Part shown: positions 8,425-22,288 of the stretch, one piece after another | Position numbering within the stretch: the first letter of the stretch is position 1 | Layout of the letters: each line of letters starts with the position of its first letter | Source: Paracoccaceae bacterium | GTDB taxonomy: Bacteria; Pseudomonadota; Alphaproteobacteria; Rhodobacterales; Rhodobacteraceae | Direction: 5' to 3' | NCBI GenBank assembly: GCA_020622085.1 | Contig: JAHRYM010000002.1 | Span: 687,604 to 751,603, forward strand | DNA length: 64,000 nt | Notes under the pieces: generated by a model | What the model was told of the DNA's origin: nothing | Database searches by the model: none | What the model saw: only the letters and a program-made list of their open reading frames with translations | Made by a program: the position numbers and the translations under genes

Positions 8425-9378
8425 TCAGAAGTGATTTTCAAGTTCCGAGGCGATCTCGAACATGTCGCCGACGATGCCGTAGCGGGCGATGCTGAAGATC
8501 GACGCTTCGGGGTCGGTGTTCACCGCCACGATGTTCTCGACGTGCTTCATGCCCCATTGATGCTGGACCGAGCCCGAGACGCCCATCGCGACATAAAGCC
8601 GGCAGCTTGCCGCAAGCTGGCCCGACTGGCCGACCTGGCGCGCCTTCGGCAGCCAGCCGTTGTCAGCGATCGGTCGCGAACAGCCAAGCGTCGCACCCAT
8701 CTTGTCGGCCAGTTCAAGGAACTGCTCGACATTCGATTCATCCGCGACACCACGGCCGATCGACAGGATGAACTCGGAGCCGGGAATGTCGATCCCGCCC
8801 GCATCGGCCGGCTGTTTCCAGCCTTCGTGCTTCGTGGCGACATCGGCGGCGGGCGCCGCCATTTCGGTGACCTTGGCGGAGCCCTGTCCCGCTGCGGGTT
8901 CAAAGACGTTGGTCCGGTTCGTCAGCAGCACGGTGGCCTTGCCCGGGAAGTCGATGTCCATAAGGACCTTCTCGGCATATCCTGCACGGGTAGCGACCAG
9001 TTCGCCCCCCTCGCGGCGGAGCGCCAGCACGTCGGTCGCGAAGCCAAGACCGTTCTTGATCGCCGCGGCAGGCGCGAAGGACCAGGCATCGACGCCGTGC
9101 GGTGTCACGATCAGCGACGGCTTGCGCTCTTTGACCAGCGCGGTCACGACGGCTTCGATCAGGTCCGGTTGGAATTCGTCGGTCGCCTTGACGGCGATGA
9201 CTTCATCCACGCCTTCAACTGACAGCGCCCCAGCCAGCGCCTGGGGATTGGCGGCGACGATGACTACCCCCAGCGTATCCCCAGCCTGCTTGACGCTGCG
9301 CGCGGCGGTGACGGCTTCCAGAGAGCTCGCGCGCAATTCGCCATCTCGCTGCAAGGCAATGACAATAATCTCGCTCAT
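8425..9378 (-). CDS. etfA: Electron transfer flavoprotein subunit alpha
   Basis: The 317-residue FAD-carrying ETF subunit. The C-terminal FAD domain shows ILSIGRGVADESNVEQF, LGCSRPIADNGWLPKARQVGQSG (FAD isoalloxazine contacts), VAMGVSGSVQHQWGM and VAVNTDPEASIFSIARYGIVGD. It starts 3 bases after the etfB stop. TMA dehydrogenase is known to reduce ETF through its 4Fe-4S centre, so this ETF, in the same operon, is very likely its dedicated acceptor. The reduced ETF would be reoxidised by the membrane Fe-S protein at 11588-13747. Confidence 0.95.
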   Translation of the reverse strand: MSEIIVIALQRDGELRASSLEAVTAARSVKQAGDTLGVVIVAANPQALAGALSVEGVDEVIAVKATDEFQPDLIEAVVTALVKERKPSLIVTPHGVDAWSFAPAAAIKNGLGFATDVLALRREGGELVATRAGYAEKVLMDIDFPGKATVLLTNRTNVFEPAAGQGSAKVTEMAAPAADVATKHEGWKQPADAGGIDIPGSEFILSIGRGVADESNVEQFLELADKMGATLGCSRPIADNGWLPKARQVGQSGQLAASCRLYVAMGVSGSVQHQWGMKHVENIVAVNTDPEASIFSIARYGIVGDMFEIASELENHF

Positions 9379-9381
9379 GGA

Positions 9382-10167
9382 TCACATCCCCCGGATTTCT
9401 TTGATGATCTGCGCCAGCCGCGCCGCTTGTTCCGCCGCCGACCCTGTAATCAATTCTGCCTTGCCCCGTTCGGGCGCATACATCTTGCGAACGTGGAACG
9501 CCGGCTCGACGTCCGAGGCACCAAGCCCGAGGTCGTCCAGCGACAGTTCGTCCACCGGCTTTTGTTTGGCCTGCTTGATACCGCGCAGAGAGGCGTAACG
9601 CGGTTGGTTGATCCCCAACTGGATTGAGAGGACCGCCGGGCACCTGATGGTCATGATCTCTTCAAGACCGCCCTCAAGTTCACGACGCAGCTTTGCCGAG
9701 GACGCGCCCGGCTTGTATTCGAGGTTGCTCACGACAGCCGCATGCGGCCAGCCCAGCAGCCCCGCAAGGGCCATGCCGGTTGTGGCCGAACCGAAGTCGC
9801 TTGATTGCGCCCCGGTAAAGACCATGTCCGGTTTTTCCCGTTCTACAACTTTGGCCAGGATCCGGGCCACGGAAGTCCCGTCAGCTTCGGCAAGACTGTC
9901 GTCCCAGACCCGGATGCCCCGGTCAGCGCCTTTGGCAAGCGCGGTCCGCAGTGCGTCATCGGAATCGTCGTCGCCGATGATGGCAACAACAACTTCCACA
10001 CCGTCTCCGGCGGCCTCTTTTATCAGCAGCGCCTCTTCGACCGAGAAGTGATCGAATTCATTCAGATCCTTCTCCAAATAGTCCTCATCGACGTCACGGC
10101 CGTCGTCGCGCATCTCGAATTGGTCATCGAGGCTGGCGATCTGCTTCACTGGAACGAGTATCTTCAT
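9382..10167 (-). CDS. etfB: Electron transfer flavoprotein subunit beta
   Basis: The 261-residue AMP-binding ETF subunit: MKILVPVKQIASLDDQFEM at the N-terminus, MVFTGAQSSDFGSATTGMALAGLLGWP near residue 116, and the ETF beta recognition-loop region RCPAVLSIQLGINQPRYASLRGIKQAK near 175-205, where partner dehydrogenases dock. It lies 20 bases after the LRV-repeat gene and 3 before etfA. The order etfB-etfA is the usual one. Confidence 0.95.
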   Translation of the reverse strand: MKILVPVKQIASLDDQFEMRDDGRDVDEDYLEKDLNEFDHFSVEEALLIKEAAGDGVEVVVAIIGDDDSDDALRTALAKGADRGIRVWDDSLAEADGTSVARILAKVVEREKPDMVFTGAQSSDFGSATTGMALAGLLGWPHAAVVSNLEYKPGASSAKLRRELEGGLEEIMTIRCPAVLSIQLGINQPRYASLRGIKQAKQKPVDELSLDDLGLGASDVEPAFHVRKMYAPERGKAELITGSAAEQAARLAQIIKEIRGM

Positions 10168-10187
10168 TCATCCTCTCCAAGTTTTAG

Positions 10188-11591
10188 TCAGTATTTCACC
10201 GCAAGATCAGGTTGTTGCCTGGCCAATCGGCGCGCGGCAGCGAACCTCACCTGCGGTTCAGGGTCGTCAAGAAGTTCCGCAACAGCGGCGGCGTCCAGTC
10301 CTGCATGTCCGACGATCATCGCGCGGTTGAGCGGATAGGGATCGCCAGCAAGCCGGGCGATGGCCGCCTGGGGGGCTGCGGGGTTGAAAACGATCGCGCG
10401 ACGGACGTCGGCATCATCGCTGCCTGCGATTGCCTCCAAGGTCGCCGCAGGCGTGTTGCGATTGCGGCCAAGCGCGCCAAGCACGTCCCGGTCATTCGCC
10501 CCCAGAAGGAGGCTGATCGCCGCCGCAGGTGCGTCGTCGCGCAGCGCCACTCCGGCCTGGACCCAAGGGGAACGGTCCGCAGCAAGCAGAACAAGAAGAT
10601 GGGGCGGGCAGGAAGGATTGCGGGCGACGCCGCGCCGCACCTCCGGCACATCAGAGGTGGCGAGTTCCATCAGCAGTTGCGCCGGCATGTCGGGATGGCG
10701 CGCGATCCAGCGCCGGACCCAGCTGTCGGGGTCGCGGGCAAGACGCGCGATCACATCCGCCGCAAGTTTCGGTCGGCGGGCGACCAGGCGACGGACGCGC
10801 GCCGAGGCTTCGTTTTTCGCATCGATTTCCTCGGCGAGGATCGCCGGGTTGCGGACAGCCGCTGCACGCACGCCGTCGTCGGGATCGGCAAGCAGATGCT
10901 CCATTGCTTCTGCGTCGAGCATCGGGTTGGCGGCAAGTTTGCGCCGCAGTCGCACGTCAGACGCGCCGGCGGCAATCGCCAGAAGGTTCGCGGGGCAGTT
11001 CGGATGGGCAAGGATATCGGCCCTCACCCAGTCGTCGCCCAAGTCCCATAGCCTGGCCAGCGTCGCCGCATCCGCCGCCTGCGATGCTGCGACCGCCCGC
11101 TGGATGGACCCGTCGTCAATCGCCGCCAACCGCGCGATCACTTCCGGGGAAGTGCCAGGATTCCCGGCGACAGCCTGCAGCACCTCGATCACGTTGTCCC
11201 GGGACAGTTCGCCGAGGATCATGGCATCGGCGTTTGGATGCGCCGCAAGATAACGCCGGGTGCGCGGGTCGCTGCACCGTCTCAGCAGTCTGCGCAGTGC
11301 CGATGCAGGGGTGGCCGGGTTCTTGGCAAGGCGCAGGGCCAGGCCGTCATCCGCACCCATCGAAAGGCCATCCAGAAGGTCGCTCGGGGCATATGGGGCA
11401 GCGGCGACGATAAGCCTTTGGCGCCGCGTCTCAAGGATCACCGTCTCAAGGGCGGACCGGATCTCCGGCGCCGCATCGGTGTAGAAACCAAGTGCCACAT
11501 AAAGGTCTCCGACAGCCAGAACCCTGGCGGTCAGCGCATCACAGTCGCGCACGCCGCCAAGAACCCGGTTGTCGGACGCCGCCGTCATCAT
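10188..11591 (-). CDS. LRV/HEAT-like repeat protein in the TMA operon
   Basis: A 467-residue all-helical solenoid. From about residue 75 on it is built of roughly a dozen repeats of about 24 residues with the leucine-rich-variant pattern, for example DSWVRRWIARHPDMPAQLLM, PEVRRGVARNPSCPPHLLVL and ADVRRAIVFNPAAPQAAIARL. There is no signal peptide, membrane helix or Fe-S cysteine cluster (the known nitrogen-fixation LRV protein has an N-terminal cluster; this one does not). The start overlaps the stop of the ETF oxidoreductase as ATGA, so it is coupled to it and made with the electron-transfer chain. It may be a scaffold or assembly factor for dehydrogenase, ETF or oxidoreductase; the function is unknown. 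Confidence 0.8.
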   Translation of the reverse strand: MMTAASDNRVLGGVRDCDALTARVLAVGDLYVALGFYTDAAPEIRSALETVILETRRQRLIVAAAPYAPSDLLDGLSMGADDGLALRLAKNPATPASALRRLLRRCSDPRTRRYLAAHPNADAMILGELSRDNVIEVLQAVAGNPGTSPEVIARLAAIDDGSIQRAVAASQAADAATLARLWDLGDDWVRADILAHPNCPANLLAIAAGASDVRLRRKLAANPMLDAEAMEHLLADPDDGVRAAAVRNPAILAEEIDAKNEASARVRRLVARRPKLAADVIARLARDPDSWVRRWIARHPDMPAQLLMELATSDVPEVRRGVARNPSCPPHLLVLLAADRSPWVQAGVALRDDAPAAAISLLLGANDRDVLGALGRNRNTPAATLEAIAGSDDADVRRAIVFNPAAPQAAIARLAGDPYPLNRAMIVGHAGLDAAAVAELLDDPEPQVRFAAARRLARQQPDLAVKY

Positions 11592-13747
11592 GCCGATACC
11601 GCAGCTGTCTCTGGCGCTTCATCCAGACCCTTCTGCTGGGCCCCGTCCAGACCCATGGCCTCGGCCAGCAGTTCCGTGAGTTCCAGAACCCGGAAGTTGC
11701 CTTCGTTGCCTGTCCCCTTCACGCCGTCCTCAAGCATGTTGAGGCATTTCGGGCAGTTCACCACCAGAACGTCGAGGCCGGGAATCTCTGCCGCTTCGGC
11801 GGCGCGCAACTCGGCGGGTTTCTTCAACTCGGGCGGATCGGGAAGCCAGATCCGGCCGCCACCCGCGCCGCAGCAGAACGAATTGTCGCGGGTCCGACCC
11901 AGTTCGACCAGATCGACGCCCATGCTTTGCAGCACCTGACGCGGCGCTTCGGTGCAGCCGTTGATGCGGCCCAGGTGGCAGGGATCATGGAAGGTCACGC
12001 GGTAATCAAGGTTCGCGGGCTGCGGAATGCTTCCCTCGCGGATCAGCCGCTCGAGCATGGAGCTGGCGTGTTCGATCGCGTAGTTGCCACCGAATTCGGG
12101 GTATTCGTTACGGATGGTGTTGAAAGTATGCGGATCCGTGGTGACGATCGTCTTGAACTGGCAGCTGTTCAGCAGCTCGATATTGGCTTCGGCCAGCGCC
12201 TGGAACAGGCCCTCTTCACCGATGCGGCGGACGTCGTTACCGGCGGTCTGTTCGTCTTCGTAGAGGATACCGAAGTTGATTCCCGCGGCCTTGAGTATCC
12301 GGGCGAAAGTGATCGTCACCTTCTGCGACCGCGGGTCGAATGAGGCGTAGTCACCCACATACCACAGGACATCCACCGGTTCCGTCCGGGCATCCTTGAT
12401 CTCGAAGTCCAGCTTCTGCGTCCAGCGCGGGCGCTTGCGCTTGTTTTCACCCAGCGAGTTGCCGGACTTCTGGAGGCTTTTCAGCGTCGGCTGAAGCATC
12501 GTGTCGAAGTTGCCATCCTCGATCAGCGCCCGGCGCATCTGCACGATCATCGGCAGATGTTCGATGCCGACAGGGCAGATCTCGACGCAGGCGGCGCAGG
12601 TGCGGCACGACCAGAGCGTTTCGGGGCGGATCATGTTCACTTCTGTGCCGATGACCTCAATCGGCCCTTCTGGCATGGACGCATGTGAAAGCTTGTCATT
12701 TGCCAGTTCGCGCAGGCTCAGGACCAGATCACGCGGCGACAGCGGATAGCCCGAGGCATTGGCAGGACAAGCTTCGTGGCATCTGCCGCATTTGGTGCAG
12801 GCATCCACATTCACCAGAAACTTGTCGGAAAAGTCGGTCAGCAGGCTGAAACCGATCTTCTCGGCCTCGACATCGGCCGTAGGCATCCGGCGCTTGGCTT
12901 CCGGGTCGCGCGCCATCAGCGAACCCATTGCGGTAAAGATGTGCTTGACCTTCGTGAAGGGAACCAGCGCGATGAACGTCAGCGCAAGGATGCCATGCGT
13001 CCACCACAGGACCATACGGATGTCGGCCGCACCTTCGGGCACGATGCCGATCCCCTTCATCAGATGCGCCAGCAGGGCACCGACCGGCGACCACCAGCGA
13101 TAATCCCAGACAGCGGGATCATTTTGCAACCAGACCAGGCGCACCGCTTCAAGCAGGTAGCCGGTGACACCGATCAGGATCAGCGCCCAGAGGAAGGCCC
13201 AGTCTTCGCGACGATAGCCCGAACGGTCGTAGTCCGGTTCATCGGGGGAACGGTCGGGGCGGGTATAGTCAAGCCGCGGGAGCTTCATCCAGCCGCGGCG
13301 ATACATCATGTAAATCAGCCCGCCGATCAGCGAGAGCCCGGCGAGATCCATGGCAAGCGAGAAGAACAGATAGAAGGCGCCGTGCCAGAAATGCAGCCCG
13401 GTAATCGGCCCCGTGATGTCATGGTCAAGGGTGATGATGCTCGTGCCGATGAAAAGGACCGTGAAGCCGTAGAAGATGAACTGGTGCGCCGCGCCGGCGG
13501 CACGGGCCCGACGCTTGATCGTCTTGTGATCGAGAACCCGCGCGAACATGGTTCCGAAGCGCGGAAAGAACGGCGACCACGCGCCCGAACGCGTTCCGCG
13601 CCGATATTTGCGGATCTGTGCCCACACCCCGTAGAGGAAAACTCCAATGGCTCCGAATGCGACCAGGTAAAAGGTCACAAGCATCCAGAGAGGGAAGTTA
13701 TCAAACAAGACACGGGTGATGTCTTGCGGGTTATGGTCGGGGATCAT
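11588..13747 (-). CDS. Membrane Fe-S/cytochrome-b-like ETF:quinone oxidoreductase (DgcB/HdrD-related)
   Basis: A 719-residue respiratory protein. The N-terminal half has five membrane helices (about 20-45, 85-110, 120-150, 190-215, 245-270) with His residues in AAHQF, HFWHG, WWTHG and KVKHIF, as in NarI-type diheme domains. Then come two ferredoxin clusters (CTKCGRCHEACP and CRTCAACVEICP) and CCG-type cysteine domains (HDPCHLGRINGC, SFCCGAGGGR, NCPKCLNML). This architecture is that of membrane ETF oxidoreductases, including DgcB beside dimethylglycine dehydrogenase genes. It should pass electrons from reduced ETF to the quinone pool. It lies between the TMA dehydrogenase and etfBA and overlaps the LRV gene by ATGA. 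Confidence 0.88.
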   Translation of the reverse strand: MIPDHNPQDITRVLFDNFPLWMLVTFYLVAFGAIGVFLYGVWAQIRKYRRGTRSGAWSPFFPRFGTMFARVLDHKTIKRRARAAGAAHQFIFYGFTVLFIGTSIITLDHDITGPITGLHFWHGAFYLFFSLAMDLAGLSLIGGLIYMMYRRGWMKLPRLDYTRPDRSPDEPDYDRSGYRREDWAFLWALILIGVTGYLLEAVRLVWLQNDPAVWDYRWWSPVGALLAHLMKGIGIVPEGAADIRMVLWWTHGILALTFIALVPFTKVKHIFTAMGSLMARDPEAKRRMPTADVEAEKIGFSLLTDFSDKFLVNVDACTKCGRCHEACPANASGYPLSPRDLVLSLRELANDKLSHASMPEGPIEVIGTEVNMIRPETLWSCRTCAACVEICPVGIEHLPMIVQMRRALIEDGNFDTMLQPTLKSLQKSGNSLGENKRKRPRWTQKLDFEIKDARTEPVDVLWYVGDYASFDPRSQKVTITFARILKAAGINFGILYEDEQTAGNDVRRIGEEGLFQALAEANIELLNSCQFKTIVTTDPHTFNTIRNEYPEFGGNYAIEHASSMLERLIREGSIPQPANLDYRVTFHDPCHLGRINGCTEAPRQVLQSMGVDLVELGRTRDNSFCCGAGGGRIWLPDPPELKKPAELRAAEAAEIPGLDVLVVNCPKCLNMLEDGVKGTGNEGNFRVLELTELLAEAMGLDGAQQKGLDEAPETAAVSA

Positions 13748-13806
13748 CGCGATATGTTCCTCTTATCCTGTTAAGCGTCGCGGCTGCCGCGCAACGTCAA
13801 GAATTG

Positions 13807-13836
13807 GGCGTCCGCGGGCCTGTGCCCGCGAACGCC
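13807..13836. other. Intercistronic hairpin after TMA dehydrogenase
   Basis: GGCGTCCGCGGGC, loop CTGT, GCCCGCGAACGCC: 13-bp stem with one mismatch and a 4-nt loop, directly 3' of the TMADH stop on the minus strand and without a T-tract. A hairpin of the same size follows the DMADH gene (22259-22288). A 3'-stabiliser that raises dehydrogenase over downstream products is plausible. Confidence 0.6.
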
Positions 13837-13846
13837 GTTTCAGTGC

Positions 13847-16721
<2,875 letters not shown>

Positions 16722-17236
16722 GGCGCGGTTCCTTGCGCCCGACGCTCTTTCCACTTCCCCGCATCCGAACCGGGAACGTCATATTCGGCGAAAACCGAAA
16801 GTCGACTACCCTTCAATCGCACCGCAATGCAGCGTGCGATCCCCCCATTGACGTAGGTTGGCATCTCTCCTCCCGAGACAACTGCCTGCGTAAGTTGACC
16901 AGTCTTGTCCTGTTCTTAATGGATTAGCCCAGAACTCCTCCAGCATCTCACAATGCCAGCCCTGTGCCGCAAGGGAAGCGTAGCAGGTTACATTTCCATT
17001 CTCAACAAAAATGGCACAAAGCTGTGACACCCGGCTTCAAGGTGGTTGACGATGGTGTAAACTGGTAATATTTGGTTTCAAGGTGCGGTTTTCAAGGGAT
17101 ATTCCAATGCGCTTTCCAGGATCCGGGCCCCTTGAACAGCCCCGGGATGACGGTTCGGAAACCATGCTGCAGCGTGAAAGGCTCGGCGCTTTTCAAGAAT
17201 CAATGACGGTGGCCCCGTCTTCAAAGGGCGGTTCGA
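16722..17236. promoter_or_regulatory. Divergent control region, TMA operon / gntR
   Basis: 515 bases without a supported gene between the minus-strand TMA operon and the plus-strand gntR. It is AT-richer than its flanks around 16900-17080 and holds the TTCAAGG repeats listed separately. The element TGGCACAAAGCTGTG (about 17012-17026) has the -24 half of a sigma-54 site but not the -12 half. Promoters for both directions should be here, but no consensus -35/-10 pair is convincing by eye. Confidence 0.6.
17036..17098 (+). repeat. TTCAAGG direct repeats upstream of gntR
   Basis: TTCAAGGTG at 17036-17044 and 17077-17085 and TTCAAGGG at 17091-17098; a looser TTCAAAGGGCGG lies just before the gntR start. 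The spacing of the first two is 41 bases (about four helical turns). These are possible regulator-binding sites. Confidence 0.4.
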
Positions 17237-18001
17237 ATGACTGAGTCGCATCTGGCACCCTGGGATTCCGACGGTGAAATCCAACACCCGGTCTCGGCCC
17301 AGGCCCGCAGGTTGGCCGATCTGCTTTTTTCCGAGATCTGCGGCGGCACCTACAGCTTCGGGACGAAGCTGCCGTCCGAACGCCTCTTGTCCGAAAACTT
17401 TGGCTTGCCGCGCAGCGCCGTTCGTCAGGCACTTGGACTTCTGGAAAATTTCAGCGTGATCCGGCGTCAGGCCGGCAGCAGCTCGGTCGTCTGCTTTCGT
17501 AGAAACCAGGCCAAAGCGGCCCCTGCTGCGGTTCTGCCTCATTCCTCAGAGGTCAGCCTGTCAGAGATCGGCAAGATCACGAGCCCGCTTGAGCTTGTGG
17601 TTGTGCGATCAATCGTTGAGCCCGAAATCGCACGACTTGCGGTGTTGAACATGACCGCCCGGGACATCGAAGCCATAAGATCAATCCAGGATGAGATCGA
17701 GGCCGTAAAGGTCGACGGTGAAAAATTCGCGGCGCTCGAAGACTCGTTTCGCATGCGGCTCGCCGCAGGCACGCACAACCCGCTTCTTGTTGCGATCTAC
17801 TCCATGATCAACCAGGTCAGTCGCGACGCAAGCTGGTCCGTGCAGCGTCGTTGGCGGCTGTCGCCAGCAAGGATCAGGGAATACAAACTGCAAAACCGCT
17901 CGCTATGCGAGGCGATCGAAGAGCGCGATATCGAGAAGGCGGTGGAATACGTCAGGCTGATGCTGGCCGATTCACATCAGGAACTGATGCCGGGAAGCTG
18001 A
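17237..18001 (+). CDS. GntR-family (FadR/FCD-type) transcriptional regulator
   Basis: A 254-residue regulator with an N-terminal winged helix (about 20-85: QARRLADLLFSEICGGTYSF, then LPSERLLSENFGLPRSAVRQAL) and a C-terminal FCD ligand domain (about 105-240). In many FCD proteins a D-x3-H pair and two later His bind a metal; here the first site reads EDSFRMRL, with Arg at the usual His, so a classical metal site is doubtful. It lies between the two amine arms, divergent to the TMADH operon, and is the obvious local controller. FadR-type repressors usually release DNA on binding an organic acid, so an amine-derived metabolite is a possible effector. Confidence 0.9.
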   Translation: MTESHLAPWDSDGEIQHPVSAQARRLADLLFSEICGGTYSFGTKLPSERLLSENFGLPRSAVRQALGLLENFSVIRRQAGSSSVVCFRRNQAKAAPAAVLPHSSEVSLSEIGKITSPLELVVVRSIVEPEIARLAVLNMTARDIEAIRSIQDEIEAVKVDGEKFAALEDSFRMRLAAGTHNPLLVAIYSMINQVSRDASWSVQRRWRLSPARIREYKLQNRSLCEAIEERDIEKAVEYVRLMLADSHQELMPGS

Positions 18002-18003
18002 TT

Positions 18004-19287
18004 TCATCCCGGTATGAACCCGCCCTGCCGATGTTCAAGGCGCTGGTCCCACATCTGTCCGCAGGCGCGCATGTGACGAAGCAGCAGCTGCCCATGACGG
18101 TCCCACCAGGACAGGATGGAACGAAGCTCGACGATCCGGGCCTTACCGTCGGTAATCCGCACCACCGGCCAAGAGCCGACCAGTGCGTTGTCCACGCCAA
18201 AAAGCTCTCGACCCCACCACTGGGCTTCACCAAAGACGTTCCGGCTGCTTCCGCCCATCTTCATCGCCGACAGAACCACAGCCGGTTCGACCGTCTGGAT
18301 CTGTTCAACCGCATTGCGCCACATCTCGAGGATCGCGCAATAGGCCCATGAAACGGCGCTCCATTCACCCGGAAAACGGCGGTTGAATTCAGCATAGAAC
18401 TCACCCGGGCGTGGAAAGTCGATGTCCAGCTGTTCGAGCGCCGGGTCATCGAAGTCGGGGAAGTGAAAGATGAAGCCTTCCATGAACTGGCGGCTGGTCC
18501 GCGCAACAAGCGCCGGATAGTTGTCGCAAGTGCACGACACGATCTGACCGCGAAATCCCTGACGATAGGCCGCCTCGGTCAGGGCATGCACGAACGGCTC
18601 GTACGCGGTATCCCAGCACATGATATCGGGGTTTGCGCTGAGCATCGCCTCCACGATCGCCTCAGGATCGTCGGGCGCCCCAGTATAGAGGACCTCCTTG
18701 ACGATATCGATCCCCGCAGATTCGAACGCCGCACGGTAGGTCGCAAGCGAAGGAAGGCCGAACGCGTCCTTCTGGGCGCAAAGAGATGCCGTACGCAGCT
18801 CTGGACGGTTTTCGGCCAGCCAATCGATGCCAGTCACGACATAAATCGGATGAACCTCGCAGGGAGCGATGAGGTAAGGGATGTCCGGCGACAGGTCGCT
18901 CGGCAGCAGCGTCGTTGCCAGTGTGCGCGATCTGGTGAGGAAATCGGCAATCACCGGCACCGTATCGCCGCCAAGCATCAGGATGATCTTGACCCCATGC
19001 TCAAGAACGAGTTGCTTCACGCCGTGCACTGCCCGTGCCGGATCGTATTGATCATCATAGGCGACGATCTCGACAGCCCAGCGCTGCCCCCCGACCCTCA
19101 GCCCCCCCTCGGCGTTGACCCAGTCCGCCCAGATACGGCAGCCTTCGTAGCCCGGTCGCCCCCACGTCGCGGCGTCGCCTGTGAGCGGCGCCAACACTCC
19201 GATTTTGACCGCCTCTTTGGCGCGCAAGTTGTAACGCGGCAGGCTCGCCGTCATCGCAAGGTCGGCACCGAAACGATAGATACTCAT
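18004..19287 (-). CDS. Periplasmic-binding-protein-like (AmiC/LivJ fold) protein without signal peptide
   Basis: About 427 residues of the Peripla_BP_6 type (VKIGVLAPLTGDAATWGRPG near residue 28, AEGGLRVGGQRWAVEIVAYDDQ, IILMLGGDTVPV). The N-terminus has no hydrophobic signal or lipobox, the protein carries many cysteines, and no ABC permease or ATPase gene is near. This argues for a cytosolic ligand sensor, as AmiC is for amides, rather than an importer component. It converges with gntR (2 bases between stops) and is divergent to the DMADH arm. The ATG at 19285-19287 is preferred; a GTG five codons upstream (19302) is the alternative. The ligand is unknown; a methylated amine or its metabolite fits the context. 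Confidence 0.8.
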   Translation of the reverse strand: MSIYRFGADLAMTASLPRYNLRAKEAVKIGVLAPLTGDAATWGRPGYEGCRIWADWVNAEGGLRVGGQRWAVEIVAYDDQYDPARAVHGVKQLVLEHGVKIILMLGGDTVPVIADFLTRSRTLATTLLPSDLSPDIPYLIAPCEVHPIYVVTGIDWLAENRPELRTASLCAQKDAFGLPSLATYRAAFESAGIDIVKEVLYTGAPDDPEAIVEAMLSANPDIMCWDTAYEPFVHALTEAAYRQGFRGQIVSCTCDNYPALVARTSRQFMEGFIFHFPDFDDPALEQLDIDFPRPGEFYAEFNRRFPGEWSAVSWAYCAILEMWRNAVEQIQTVEPAVVLSAMKMGGSSRNVFGEAQWWGRELFGVDNALVGSWPVVRITDGKARIVELRSILSWWDRHGQLLLRHMRACGQMWDQRLEHRQGGFIPG

Positions 19288-19619
19288 GCGTTTGCATTCC
19301 ACCGGACGAGGCCGGACTGTTATTCGATGTGACCCGCCTCACGATTATGATCTCCGCGCATGTCTGGGTCAAGCCAAGCGGACCATTCTTGCGGCGCCAA
19401 GGCAGAATAAACGGCCCGCGGGCAAGAACAGGGCACGCCCCATCAAGCGACCGACGCCCCGGGCCAGGGGGACCAGAATCACCCTGGGTCATTCACCCTG
19501 CGAAACACCCCAATTTACTGCGTGAAATGCCCTCCGCACGACGTATCGGGCGACACCAGGCCAAAGAGCATCATCGGCTTGGCACCAAACAATGAGCTTG
19601 ATTCATCAGACTTCAGCTT

Positions 19620-19635
19620 GGGCACAAACTTTGCT
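19620..19635 (+). promoter_or_regulatory. Candidate sigma-54 (-24/-12) promoter
   Basis: GGGCAC-AAACT-TTGCT matches the consensus TGGCAC-N5-TTGCW except for the first base, with the invariant GG and GC ten bases apart. No enhancer-binding protein is encoded in the window, so this rests on the motif alone. Confidence 0.4.
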
Positions 19636-19913
19636 GGGCGATAAAATTGCGGAAGATTTCCAAGGTATTACGAATGACTTGAAATTGCAATGTGTCACTA
19701 CCTGCGACTAAATGTCGCACCCAGACGTTTCCGTTGAAGAAAAATTTTTTCCGACTTAACCTTGATTCCAAGGAGCGCGAAAAGTCAGATCGTCCATGCG
19801 AAGGCTTAATCTGCGGGAACAAATTGAGCCCTGTCCCCTTCGAACCTTTGTCTTCCTTGGACCTGTCAAAGCTATATCTAAGATAATCAAAATATCACGG
19901 ATGAACAGCGAAA

Positions 19914-22235
<2,322 letters not shown>

Positions 22236-22258
22236 GCTGAGGCGAACCGGATGATCTG

Positions 22259-22288
22259 GCCCGGGCGGTCCCGAAGGACCGTCCGGGC
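22259..22288. other. Intercistronic hairpin after DMADH gene
   Basis: GCCCGGGCGGTCC, loop CGAA, GGACCGTCCGGGC: 13-bp stem with one G/T mismatch, 23 bases past the DMADH stop and without a T-tract. It mirrors the hairpin after TMADH. The remaining gap to the next gene (22289-22488) shows no gene. Confidence 0.6.

Noticed and set aside
7253-8434. Long plus-strand frame of about 390 codons opposite gcvT-like gene 1
   Set aside because: Composition is that of an antisense shadow in GC-rich DNA; the minus-strand frame is a recognisable family.
19578-19600. Second sigma-54-like element (TTGGCACCAAACAATGAG)
   Set aside because: The -12 half is AATG rather than TTGC.
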